From PVC group bacterium (GTDB lineage: Bacteria; Verrucomicrobiota; Kiritimatiellia; CAIKKV01): DNA of 52,820 bases. The stretch spans positions 78,618 to 131,437 of the forward strand of contig CAMDGM010000003.1 in NCBI GenBank assembly GCA_945898015.1, written 5' to 3'. Position 1 is the stretch's first letter; each line of letters starts with the position of its first letter. The notes under the pieces are model-generated. The model saw only the letters and a list, made by a program, of their open reading frames with translations. It was not told where the DNA came from and ran no database searches. Below, one piece after another: positions 1-7,519 of the stretch. A program made the translations under genes and the position numbers.

Positions 1-1
1 C

Positions 2-580
2 GGCACGGCCCAGATCGGCATGGCGGACTTGGTGATCCTGCCTCCCGAGGCGTCCGCCCTGACCCCGGTCGTGGCGGCCCGCGATGGCATTGCGATCATC
101 GTGAATCCGGCTAATTTGATCAAGACCCTGACGACGGAGCAGATTCGCGCCGTGTTCAACGGCACGACCGGGAATTGGAAAGAGCTGGGCGGCGAGGATC
201 GGCCGATCCGCGTGGTGTCCCGCGAAACCGGCTCGGGCACCCGCTCCTCGTTCGAGCAGGTGGTGGGCGGCATCAGCCTGCTCCGCGAGGCGCTGGTGCA
301 GGACTCCAACGGGACGATCCGCGAGACCGTGGCGAATGACCGGGATTCGCTGGGCTATCTGTCGCACGGTCTGCTGAACGCGAAGGTCAGCGCCGTGAGC
401 GTGGACGGCGTGGCCTGCACCGCCGATCAGATTGTGGCCGGCCAATACAAGCTGGTGCGGCCGGTTTACCTGCTCACCAAGGGGGCGCCCGCCGGGGCGG
501 TGAAGGATTTCATCGATTACATTCTTTCGGCGGAAGGCCAGGACATGATCAAACAGGACGGCCTGCTGCCCGCAAAATAA
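2..580 (+). CDS. pstS: Phosphate ABC transporter substrate-binding protein, C-terminal part (5' end outside window)
   Basis: This is the C-terminal part of a periplasmic phosphate-binding protein that delivers phosphate to PstCA. The frame is open back to base 2, so the true start and signal peptide lie outside the window; the ATG at 20 is internal. The segment with residues IVNPANLIKTLTTEQ, then the FNG..GNW stretch and the SRETGSGTRSSFEQ stretch, are typical of PBP-like-II phosphate-binding proteins; the SGTR region forms part of the ligand pocket in the family. The end, with a YILSAEGQDMI segment, is the usual PstS terminus. pstC begins one base after the stop, so the gene is first (or near first) in the pst operon. 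Any Pho-box promoter would be upstream of the window. Confidence 0.92.
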   Translation, partial: GTAQIGMADLVILPPEASALTPVVAARDGIAIIVNPANLIKTLTTEQIRAVFNGTTGNWKELGGEDRPIRVVSRETGSGTRSSFEQVVGGISLLREALVQDSNGTIRETVANDRDSLGYLSHGLLNAKVSAVSVDGVACTADQIVAGQYKLVRPVYLLTKGAPAGAVKDFIDYILSAEGQDMIKQDGLLPAK

Positions 581-581
581 G

Positions 582-1439
582 ATGAAACCTGTCGGTGAAA
601 GAGTGGTGGAGTGGACGCTCAAGGGCCTGGCCTTTTCGGCGCTGGCCAGCCTGCTCCTGATTGCGGTCTTCATTTTCATGGAGGGGGCCCCGTTTATGGT
701 CCGCCTCGGGGTGAAGGATTTTCTCTTTTCGTCCGACTGGCGGCCGCAGGAAGGCCATTACGGCATTTTTGCCATGATTGTGGCGTCGGTCTGGGTGACG
801 CTGGGCGCCATGCTGGTGGGCGCGCCGCTGGGGATTGCGGGCGCCGTTTTCCTCAATGAATTTGCGCCCGAGTCCGTGCGACGCGTGATCAAGCCGATGA
901 TCGAGCTTCTGGCGGGCATTCCCTCCGTGGTCTACGGCTTCATTGGCGTCATGGTAGTGGCGCCCCTGATCCGCGAGCATCTCGGCGGGGCGGGGCTGTC
1001 GGTGCTGGCGGCCGCGCTCATCCTGGGGGTCATGATCCTGCCCACGGTGATCAGCATTTCGTCGGACGCCATAGGAAGCGTTCCCCGGTCATACCGGGAG
1101 GGGGCGCTGGCCCTCGGGGCCACGCGGTGGCAGAGCGTGCACATGGTGGTGCTCAAGGCGGCCCGGTCGGGCATTGCCGCGAGCGTGATCCTGGGCATGG
1201 GCCGGGCTGTGGGGGAGACCATGGCGGTGATCATGGTGGCCGGCAACGCCGTCACGATTCCGCATTCGCCGCTCGATTCGGTCTGCACGCTGACGGCGAA
1301 GATCGCGCTGGAGATGGGTTCCGCGGTGGGCCTGCACCGGCAGGCGCTGTTCGCCACGGGGGTGGTGCTGTTTATCGGCATCATGGTCCTGAACGGACTG
1401 GCCATGGCCGCCATGAAGAAACGGAGCGCCCGGACATGA
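582..1439 (+). CDS. pstC: Phosphate ABC transporter permease PstC
   Basis: Inner-membrane permease subunit that forms the phosphate channel with PstA. The 285 residues contain about six hydrophobic segments, beginning with one near residues 13-35. The EAA loop that docks onto the ATPase is visible as YREGALALGATRW at about residues 171-183. The segment PMIELLAGIPSVVYGF, about residues 105-120, is a PstC/PstA hallmark. The start one base after the pstS stop and the 4-base ATGA overlap with pstA at 1436-1439 show translational coupling. Length is normal for the family. Regulation is presumably by phosphate limitation, but no regulatory site is visible here. Confidence 0.95.
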   Translation: MKPVGERVVEWTLKGLAFSALASLLLIAVFIFMEGAPFMVRLGVKDFLFSSDWRPQEGHYGIFAMIVASVWVTLGAMLVGAPLGIAGAVFLNEFAPESVRRVIKPMIELLAGIPSVVYGFIGVMVVAPLIREHLGGAGLSVLAAALILGVMILPTVISISSDAIGSVPRSYREGALALGATRWQSVHMVVLKAARSGIAASVILGMGRAVGETMAVIMVAGNAVTIPHSPLDSVCTLTAKIALEMGSAVGLHRQALFATGVVLFIGIMVLNGLAMAAMKKRSART

Positions 1440-2275
1440 GAATTCCGCCCAAAGCGAGCCAGGCCATCGCGGTCGCCCTGCTGGGCGGGGCCACCCTGCT
1501 GACGCTGGCCGTGCTGGTGTTCGTCATCGTCTTCGTGCTCGGCAAGGGGTTGCCGGTTATCAACTGGGCTTTTCTTCTGGACGTGCCCCGCGAGATGGGC
1601 AAGGCCGGCGGTATCTTTCCGACGATCGTGGGCACCCTTGTGCTTCCGCTGGTGGCGATCGCGATCGCGCTGCCGATGGGCGTCGGCACGGCGGTGTACC
1701 TGACAGAATACACGCGGCCGGGCCGCGTCACGAGCGTCATCCGGTTCGGGACCGACTGCCTGGCCGGCATTCCCTCCATTATCTTCGGGCTGTTCGGTTA
1801 CATTTTCTTTGTCACGATTCTGCGCATGGGCTGGTGCATCCTGTCAGGCGCGCTTACGCTGGCGATTATGGTTCTGCCCACGATCATCCGGACCGCGGAA
1901 GAGGCCATCAAGGCGGTGCCGAACAGCTACCGGGAGGTGAGCTATTCGCTGGGCGCGACGCGGTGGGAGACGGTGCTGAAGGCGGTCCTGCCCAATGCCC
2001 TGCCGGGGATTGTGACCGGCGTGATGCTGAGCGTGGGCCGGTGCATCGGTGAAACGGCCGCCGTGATTTTCACCGCCGGCACCGCGCTTCGGTTGCCGGA
2101 TTCGCTCTTCGACTCGGCGCGGACCATGGCCGTGCATTTCTACATCCTGGCCCGGGAGGGGATCTCCAACGAGAACGCCTACGGCACGGCCGCCGTGTTG
2201 GTCATTTCGGTGCTAATTGTGAACTCGGTTTCCTATTGGATGATGCACAAGTTCATCTCGGGACGGTCGGCATGA
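1436..2275 (+). CDS. pstA: Phosphate ABC transporter permease PstA
   Basis: Second permease half of the Pst importer, 279 residues. I chose the ATG at 1436 because it overlaps the pstC stop in an ATGA arrangement and gives the normal family length; the longer open frame upstream is only read-through of the pstC region. Features seen are a hydrophobic N-terminal segment (about residues 10-35), the CLAGIPSIIFGLFGY segment, and the EAA loop YREVSYSLGATRW at about residues 163-175. The end overlaps pstB1 by another ATGA (2272-2275). PstC and PstA differ in sequence, so the channel is a heterodimer. This matters because the two ATPases in this operon also differ. Confidence 0.95.
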   Translation: MRIPPKASQAIAVALLGGATLLTLAVLVFVIVFVLGKGLPVINWAFLLDVPREMGKAGGIFPTIVGTLVLPLVAIAIALPMGVGTAVYLTEYTRPGRVTSVIRFGTDCLAGIPSIIFGLFGYIFFVTILRMGWCILSGALTLAIMVLPTIIRTAEEAIKAVPNSYREVSYSLGATRWETVLKAVLPNALPGIVTGVMLSVGRCIGETAAVIFTAGTALRLPDSLFDSARTMAVHFYILAREGISNENAYGTAAVLVISVLIVNSVSYWMMHKFISGRSA

Positions 2276-3033
2276 ACGAGGCGGTCAAATTTTCGGTCCG
2301 CGGCCTGGAGGTTCGCTTTGGCGACGTCGTGGCGCTTCGGGGGATTGACCTGGAGGTGCCCGCGCGCAGCATTTTGGGGGCCATCGGCCCGGCCGGGTCC
2401 GGCAAGACCGCGTTCCTGCGGGCCCTGAACCGGCTGAACGACCTGAGCCCGAACTGCCGGGTGACGGGCCAGGTTTTGCTGGACGGGGAGGACATCAACC
2501 GGCCGGAGTATGACGTGGTGCGGCTGCGCAAGCGGGTGGGGATGGTGTTTGCGCTTCCGGTGCCGCTGCCGATGAGCATTTTCGACAACGTGACGTACGG
2601 GCCGCGGCTTTCGGGCTCGCGCAAACGGGGCCAACTCCAGGAGCGGGTCGAGCGCAGCTTGCGCGCCGCGTTCTTGTGGGAGGAGGTCAAGGACCGGCTG
2701 GACATGTCCGGCATGCGGCTGTCCGGCGGCCAGCAGCAACGGTTATGCCTGGCCCGCGTGCTGGCCATGGAGCCGGAGGTGATTCTCCTGGATGAGCCGT
2801 GCTCGGGCCTGGACCCGGTTTCGACCTCCCGGATCGAAGAGGCCCTGGTGGCGTTGAAGAGCGACTATACTATCGTGCTGGTCACCAACAACACCAAGCA
2901 GGCGGCCCGCGTGGCCGACCGCACGGTGTTTTTCCTGACCGGCGAGGTGATCGAGTGCGGGCCGACCGCGCAGATCTTCACCGCGCCGCGGGATCAGCGG
3001 ACGAACGACTATGTCAGCGGGAGGTTCGGATAA
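2272..3033 (+). CDS. pstB: Phosphate ABC transporter ATP-binding protein 1, with degenerate Q- and H-loops
   Basis: First of two PstB-type ATPases, 253 residues from the ATG that overlaps the pstA stop. Walker A is GPAGSGKT (39-46), the signature is an intact LSGGQ (150-154) and Walker B is ILLDE (171-175). Two catalytic positions are not canonical. The Q-loop, normally FQxPNPFP, reads FALPVPLP, so the glutamine is Ala94. The switch histidine of VTHN is Asn206 (VTNN). These losses complement those of the next gene, whose Q- and H-loops are intact but whose signature is lost. Inference: the two proteins form a heterodimer with one competent ATP site. The rest, including the terminal DYVSGRFG, is normal PstB. 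The stop codon overlaps the next start (TAATG). Confidence 0.93.
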   Translation: MNEAVKFSVRGLEVRFGDVVALRGIDLEVPARSILGAIGPAGSGKTAFLRALNRLNDLSPNCRVTGQVLLDGEDINRPEYDVVRLRKRVGMVFALPVPLPMSIFDNVTYGPRLSGSRKRGQLQERVERSLRAAFLWEEVKDRLDMSGMRLSGGQQQRLCLARVLAMEPEVILLDEPCSGLDPVSTSRIEEALVALKSDYTIVLVTNNTKQAARVADRTVFFLTGEVIECGPTAQIFTAPRDQRTNDYVSGRFG

Positions 3034-3791
3034 TGGCGGCGCCCGTGATCCAGATTGAGAACCTGAACCTTCACTACGGAGCGTTTCACGCCCTGAAAAA
3101 CGTGAACCTGGCGATCGGCGCCCGTGAAATTACGGCGTTGATCGGGCCCTCGGGGTGCGGCAAGTCCACGCTGTTGCGTTGCTTGAATCGGATGAATGAC
3201 CTGGTGCCCGGCTGCCGAATCGAGGGTGCGGTCCGGTTTGAGGAAAAAGACCTTTACGCGCGGGGCGTCGATGTCTGCGGACTGCGAAAACGGATCGGCA
3301 TGGTGTTTCAGCGGCCCAATCCCTTCCCGCTGTCGGTCTTCGAGAACGTGGCGTTCGGGCTGCGGGTGTCGGGGCTGACGGATCGCGCGAGCGTGAACGC
3401 GGTGGTGGAGCGGAGCCTGCGCGGGGCGTGGCTGTGGGATTATGTGAAGGACAAGCTGGGCGCCCCGGCGCTGGAATTGCCGCTGGATCAGCAGCAGCGG
3501 CTTTGCGTCGCGCGCGTGCTGGCCGTGGAGCCGGAGGTGATCCTCATGGACGAGCCGTGCTCGGCCCTGGACCCGATCTCCACCGCCAAGATCGAGGAAC
3601 TCATGCTGGAGCTTCGCGCGGCCTATACGATCGTGATTGTCACGCACAACATGCAGCAGGCCTCCCGCATTTCCGACCGGTCGGCCTTCATGTTGATGGG
3701 CGAGATGATCGAGGCCGGCGGAACGCTGGGGCTGTTCACGAAACCGACGGACAAGCGAACCGAGGATTATATCACGGGACGATTCGGGTGA
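3033..3791 (+). CDS. pstB: Phosphate ABC transporter ATP-binding protein 2, with degenerate signature motif
   Basis: Second PstB-type ATPase, 252 residues, starting at the ATG that shares one base with the pstB1 stop. Walker A is GPSGCGKST (38-46), the Q-loop is canonical FQRPNPFP (Q93), Walker B is ILMDE (170-174) and the switch histidine is present (VTHN, H205). The ABC signature, normally LSGGQ, reads LPLDQ at 149-153, so the serine and second glycine that contact the partner's nucleotide are absent. The adjacent QQR remains. The rest of the protein, including DYITGRFG at the end, is well conserved, so this is not a decaying pseudogene. Most likely partner: the PstB1 copy. A homodimer would have two defective composite sites. 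Confidence 0.93.
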   Translation: MAAPVIQIENLNLHYGAFHALKNVNLAIGAREITALIGPSGCGKSTLLRCLNRMNDLVPGCRIEGAVRFEEKDLYARGVDVCGLRKRIGMVFQRPNPFPLSVFENVAFGLRVSGLTDRASVNAVVERSLRGAWLWDYVKDKLGAPALELPLDQQQRLCVARVLAVEPEVILMDEPCSALDPISTAKIEELMLELRAAYTIVIVTHNMQQASRISDRSAFMLMGEMIEAGGTLGLFTKPTDKRTEDYITGRFG

Positions 3792-3792
3792 C

Positions 3793-3811
3793 CGCCGGGC
3801 GGCGCCCGGCG
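3793..3811 (+). other. GC-only hairpin between pstB2 and phoU
   Basis: CGCCGGGC, a 3-base loop GGC, and GCCCGGCG form a perfect 8-bp stem directly after the pstB2 stop. No U-run follows, so it is unlikely to be a terminator. In mRNA it could stabilise the 3' end of the pst message or lower phoU expression relative to pst (inference). Confidence 0.55.
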
Positions 3812-3833
3812 ACAACGAGAAAAGAGGAAGCCG

Positions 3834-4529
3834 ATGAGCATACACATGCAGCGTGAAATCGAGTCGCTTAAACGGCGGATTCTGGCGTTAAGCGCGGAAG
3901 TGGAGAGCGACCTGCGGGCGGCCGTCCAGGCGGTGGAGGACCGGAACCCCAAGCTGGCGCAGGAGGTGATCAACGGCGAGACGCGGACGAATTCCATGGA
4001 AGTGGACGTGGAGGAGGAATGCCTGAAGATCCTCGCCCTGTATCAGCCGGTGGCCGCGGATTTGCGGTATATCATTGCCGTGCTCAAAATCAACCAGGAT
4101 TTGGAGCGGATTGGCGACCTGGCCGTGCATATTGCCGAGCGAAGCCTGACGCTGTGCGAGCAACCGCGCCTGGACATTCCTTTCCGGATCGGATTGATGG
4201 CGGATAAAACCCGGAAGCAGCTCAAGAAAGTGCTGGATGCGTTTGTCAATCAGCGGGAGGATGAGGCCCGGGCGGTTTGTGTGGGTGATGGCGAGATCGA
4301 TGACTTGAATCATGAGATCGTGGCGCAAGTGAAGGCGGCGATCCTGGAGAGGCCCGCTCTGATCGACACGTTCCTTTATATCATGAGCATTGCCCGCCAC
4401 CTGGAGCGGATTGGCGACCATACGACGAATATCGCGGAAGACCTTATTTACCTGATCGAAGGCCGGATCGTCCGGCACACGGCGGAGGTTTCCGATAAAA
4501 TCCGCAAGGCGGACGGGGTGCGGCCCTGA
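3834..4529 (+). CDS. phoU: Phosphate transport system accessory protein PhoU
   Basis: PhoU links the Pst transporter to phosphate signalling and limits uptake when phosphate is plentiful. The 231-residue, mostly helical protein has the two-fold repeat of the family. The first half carries LKINQDLERIGDLAVHIAE (about 83-101) and the second carries MSIARHLERIGDHTTNIAE (about 183-201); both are PhoU three-helix-bundle signatures. A purine-rich ribosome site (AGAGGAAG) precedes the ATG at 3834. The position directly after pstB2 is the classic pst-phoU order. No phoR/phoB pair is seen in the window. Confidence 0.95.
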   Translation: MSIHMQREIESLKRRILALSAEVESDLRAAVQAVEDRNPKLAQEVINGETRTNSMEVDVEEECLKILALYQPVAADLRYIIAVLKINQDLERIGDLAVHIAERSLTLCEQPRLDIPFRIGLMADKTRKQLKKVLDAFVNQREDEARAVCVGDGEIDDLNHEIVAQVKAAILERPALIDTFLYIMSIARHLERIGDHTTNIAEDLIYLIEGRIVRHTAEVSDKIRKADGVRP

Positions 4530-4537
4530 GGAGGCTT

Positions 4538-6961
4538 ATGTTTGCTGCCCAGTGCCGGTGGATCTGGTTGGATGATTGCGCCGAAACGGAAAACCAGTAC
4601 GTCGGCTTCCGTCGTGATTTTACGCTTACGCAAAAGCCGGATTCCGGCCGCCTGCTGATTTCGGCGGATTCAGACTACCAGGTGTTTCTCAATGGTCTGG
4701 AAATTTACGGGCGGCAGTTTTCGGATTATCCGCAGGAGCGTTCGTTCGATGTTTATCCGGTGGGCGACCTGCTGCGGCGCGGGCGGAATGCCATCGCGGT
4801 GCTGGGTTATTACCGGGGCCGTGGCGCCAGCGACTACCGGAGCGGACGCCCCGGGTTGATTGTCCAGCTGGAGGCCGGGGCCACCCGGATCGTCAGCGAT
4901 AGCCAGTGGCGGGCACGGCTGTCCCCGGCCTATGCGTCGGGCGGCCAGGTGGACCAGGTGACGAAACAGATGGGCTTTGTCGTGGTGCATGACGCCCGGC
5001 GTGAGGACGGCTGGACGAGCCTGGGTTACCAGGTGGGTCGCGGCTGGCGGCGCGCGACGGAGCTGGCCGGGCCGACCGACGGGTATTGGCGGGCCTTGTC
5101 TCCGCGCGCGTTGCCTCAAATGGTGCGTCGGCCGTTTTCGGCCGCCAAGGTGGTTTGCCTCGGCACGGCGGTGCGGTTGCGGACGTCCGCCGACTTGTCG
5201 CCGTCCCTGGCGGTGGCCTCGGAATTCAAGCACGCGGTGCGTCCGCCGCCGTCCCACAAAGCCCCGTGGCGGTTTGCCGTGCCGGAGGCGGCCGGGCAGG
5301 GCGGTTATGTGCTGGCGGACCTGGGCGCGGAATCTTTCGGGTTGTTGAGGATTGAGCTGGAGGCTCCGGCGGGCACCGTGGTGGATGTGGCTCATGGCGA
5401 GCAGCTGGAGGACCTGGGCGTGCGGGCCGCCCCCGGGTATCGGCGGTTTGTGGATCGGTTCATCTGCGCGGCCGGGCGCCAGGTGCTGCAGGTGCCGTTC
5501 CGGCGACTGGGCGGCCGGTATATCGAATTGCACCTCTTCGGCTTCACGCGTCCGGTGCAGGTGCACGCGGTCGGGCTGGAGCCTTTGGAATATCCGGTGG
5601 TCGAGGCCGGCTCCTTTGCCTGTGCCGACACGATTCTGACCCGATTGCAGGAGGTGTCCCTTCGCACGTTGAAGCTTTGCATGGGCGATCACTATTTCGA
5701 TTGTCCGTGGCGGGAGCAGAGCCTGTATTCCTATGACAGCCGCAACCAGGCGCTTTACGGGTATTATGCGTTTGGCGAATATGCCTATCCGCGGCAGTCC
5801 TTCCGGCTTCTCGGGTGGGGCGGGCGCGCGGACGGATTGCTGGAAATGTGCGCGCCGGCTTCGGTGGATATCGTTATCCCGATCTTTTCCCTGGTTTGGA
5901 TCCGGTCGCTGCAGGAACATTGGCTGTTCAGCGGAGACTCGACCTTGTTCGACGAGTTCCAGCCGGTGATCGAGCGGATCCTGGGCGCTTTTCTGGCGCG
6001 GGTGGACGAGCCGACGGGCGTCACCCGCACGTTTGCCGGGCTTTGGTCTTTTTATGAATGGACGACGGGGCTGGATTATCAGCCGAAAACGGGGCCCGGA
6101 TCCGGGTTCCGGCTGGATGCGCCCCACAACATGTACCTGATTGACGCGATGCGCGCCTATGCCGCCATGCTGGCGTTCAAGGGGCATGACGGCCAGGCGA
6201 AGAACTGGAGGCGGAAAGCCGACGCTCTGGCGGCGGCCGTGCATCGGTTGTTCTGGGATCCGGCGCGCCAGCGCTATGCCACCTATGCGGATCGGCGCCG
6301 GCGCCGGCATTATGCTGCCGGGATTCAGGCGCTGGCAATCGCCACCGGCGTGGTGCCAGCCGGCCTGCGCCGGCCTTTGCAGGCGGCCCTCGTGACGGAT
6401 GAATCCCTCGTGGAGATGACCTTGCAGGTGATGGGGGTTGGCGTTCACGCCATGCGTCAGGCTTCCGTGGCGGAACAGGGCGCCATGCTCAAGCGGGTGC
6501 GGGGCGTCTATGGCGGCATGGTGATGAATGGCGCCACCTCGCTTTGGGAGGTGGCGGACAAGAGCGCGATGGCGCCCGGGCTTGAAAATGACAGCGGGCG
6601 GGGCCACGCCCGTGAACGCATTCCCTATGAAGGGGATGACATGTTTGCCGAGGCCGGTAGTTTGTGCCACGGGTGGTCGGCGGTGCCGATCTGGCTGAAC
6701 ATGGCTTATATTCTTGGGGTTTGTCCGCTCACGCCGGGGTTCAAGACCTTTGCCGTTGAGCCGCATCCCTGCGGCTTGCCGGGGGCGTCGGGAAGCATTC
6801 CCACGCCGCATGGCCAGATTCATGTGGCGTGGGAGCAGGGCCGCGGCGGCAGTTGGATCGACGTTTCAGCCCCGCGTTCGCTCACGCCCGTCATCCGGCC
6901 CGGCCCCGGGTTTTCAAAACCGGTGCGAATTTCCGTGAATGGCCAGCGGCGGGCGGGTTGA
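4538..6961 (+). CDS. Alpha-L-rhamnosidase-type glycoside hydrolase (GH78-like)
   Basis: An 807-residue six-hairpin glycosidase most like alpha-L-rhamnosidases of GH78. The N-terminal third (about 1-340) is a pair of beta-sandwich domains; it opens with a WIWLDD segment, has the phrase SADSDYQVFLNG, and later has the GTVVDVAHGEQLED jelly-roll segment typical of the family. The (alpha/alpha)6 catalytic barrel follows, with FDCPWREQSLYSYDSRNQ at about 385-403, where acidic catalytic residues lie in relatives. The C-terminal hallmark follows: GATSLWEV, SLCHGWSAVP, ILGVCPLTPGF, and IPTPHGQI. There is no signal peptide, so the enzyme is probably cytosolic. A GAGGAGG ribosome site precedes the ATG. 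It is only 8 bases after phoU, so it may be cotranscribed, but its function looks unrelated. Confidence 0.85.
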   Translation: MFAAQCRWIWLDDCAETENQYVGFRRDFTLTQKPDSGRLLISADSDYQVFLNGLEIYGRQFSDYPQERSFDVYPVGDLLRRGRNAIAVLGYYRGRGASDYRSGRPGLIVQLEAGATRIVSDSQWRARLSPAYASGGQVDQVTKQMGFVVVHDARREDGWTSLGYQVGRGWRRATELAGPTDGYWRALSPRALPQMVRRPFSAAKVVCLGTAVRLRTSADLSPSLAVASEFKHAVRPPPSHKAPWRFAVPEAAGQGGYVLADLGAESFGLLRIELEAPAGTVVDVAHGEQLEDLGVRAAPGYRRFVDRFICAAGRQVLQVPFRRLGGRYIELHLFGFTRPVQVHAVGLEPLEYPVVEAGSFACADTILTRLQEVSLRTLKLCMGDHYFDCPWREQSLYSYDSRNQALYGYYAFGEYAYPRQSFRLLGWGGRADGLLEMCAPASVDIVIPIFSLVWIRSLQEHWLFSGDSTLFDEFQPVIERILGAFLARVDEPTGVTRTFAGLWSFYEWTTGLDYQPKTGPGSGFRLDAPHNMYLIDAMRAYAAMLAFKGHDGQAKNWRRKADALAAAVHRLFWDPARQRYATYADRRRRRHYAAGIQALAIATGVVPAGLRRPLQAALVTDESLVEMTLQVMGVGVHAMRQASVAEQGAMLKRVRGVYGGMVMNGATSLWEVADKSAMAPGLENDSGRGHARERIPYEGDDMFAEAGSLCHGWSAVPIWLNMAYILGVCPLTPGFKTFAVEPHPCGLPGASGSIPTPHGQIHVAWEQGRGGSWIDVSAPRSLTPVIRPGPGFSKPVRISVNGQRRAG

Positions 6962-7519
6962 GTGCCGTGAAAAGCCCGATCGAGATTGCTTGCGCATGGG
7001 GTTGTGTAGCGCCGCACTGAGTGCGGCGGATATCCGCCCAGTAGGTGGCGGCCAGCCTGCCCTGAGCTTGTCGAAGGGGTCCCTTGACCGCCGATCATCG
7101 TGGCTGTCCGGTGGGTGGGTTGAGCGGCCTGCGGCGTTTCGGGCGCAAATGGCCGGCCGCTTTCGGGCGGATCCGCCTTCCGGCTGGGGGCGTCGGGGCA
7201 CGAGCCCACGCCGCCTCGCCGTCAGGCGGCTGCGCCTCGAAATCGTCGCGTCCATTTTCGCCTGATCGAAACGCCGCAAGCCTGAACGTCATCGCGCGCC
7301 CGGCCCCCTCGCGGGGAGCCTCGGGCGGCGCGCGAGACGGCTTCCGTGAAAAGCCCGACCTAAATGGTTTGTGCCCGGGGTTGTGTAGCGCCGCACTGAG
7401 TGCGGCGGATGCCGGCTAATTGAATGGAGGGCGGCGCGCCGTCGCCGCCGCATGGTGGCTGTCCGGCGGGTGGGTTGAGCGGCCGTAAAAAGCCCGACCT
7501 AAATGGTTTGTGCCCGGAG
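6962..7519. repeat. Gene-free region built from a composite dispersed repeat (copies A and B)
   Basis: I see no gene here. A 65-bp module running from CGTGAAAAGCCCGA to a hairpin (CGCCGCAC-TGA-GTGCGGCG) occurs at 6966-7030 and 7345-7409, and again at 18903-18967 and 19281-19344. Between the first two lies a core of roughly 230 bp (about 7110-7340), nearly identical to about 19030-19280. A fragment of the module recurs at 7484-7518, right up to the stop codon of the sensor kinase on the other strand. The short open frames in this region differ between copies by amino-acid-changing substitutions, so they do not look coding. Confidence 0.85.
7060..7079. repeat. Short widespread intergenic repeat (CCCTGAGC...GAAGGG type)
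   Basis: The bases CCCTGAGCTTGTCGAAGGGG match a short imperfectly palindromic repeat familiar from many bacterial genomes; it produces spurious peptides such as ALSLSKG and FDKLRAG. A variant in the opposite orientation lies at 19241-19260, at a different place within the larger repeat, so it appears to insert independently. Confidence 0.7.

Noticed and set aside
4670-6823. A 717-residue open frame on the minus strand
   Set aside because: It lies fully opposite the GH78 gene, is rich in Arg, Pro and His as GC-rich antisense frames are, and has no recognisable domain.
6914-7279. Minus-strand frame with a counterpart at 18838-19191 (both begin MRRFDQAK)
   Set aside because: The two frames lie in the dispersed repeat; they differ by amino-acid-changing substitutions and diverge after about 60 residues, as expected for non-coding repeat DNA rather than a conserved gene.
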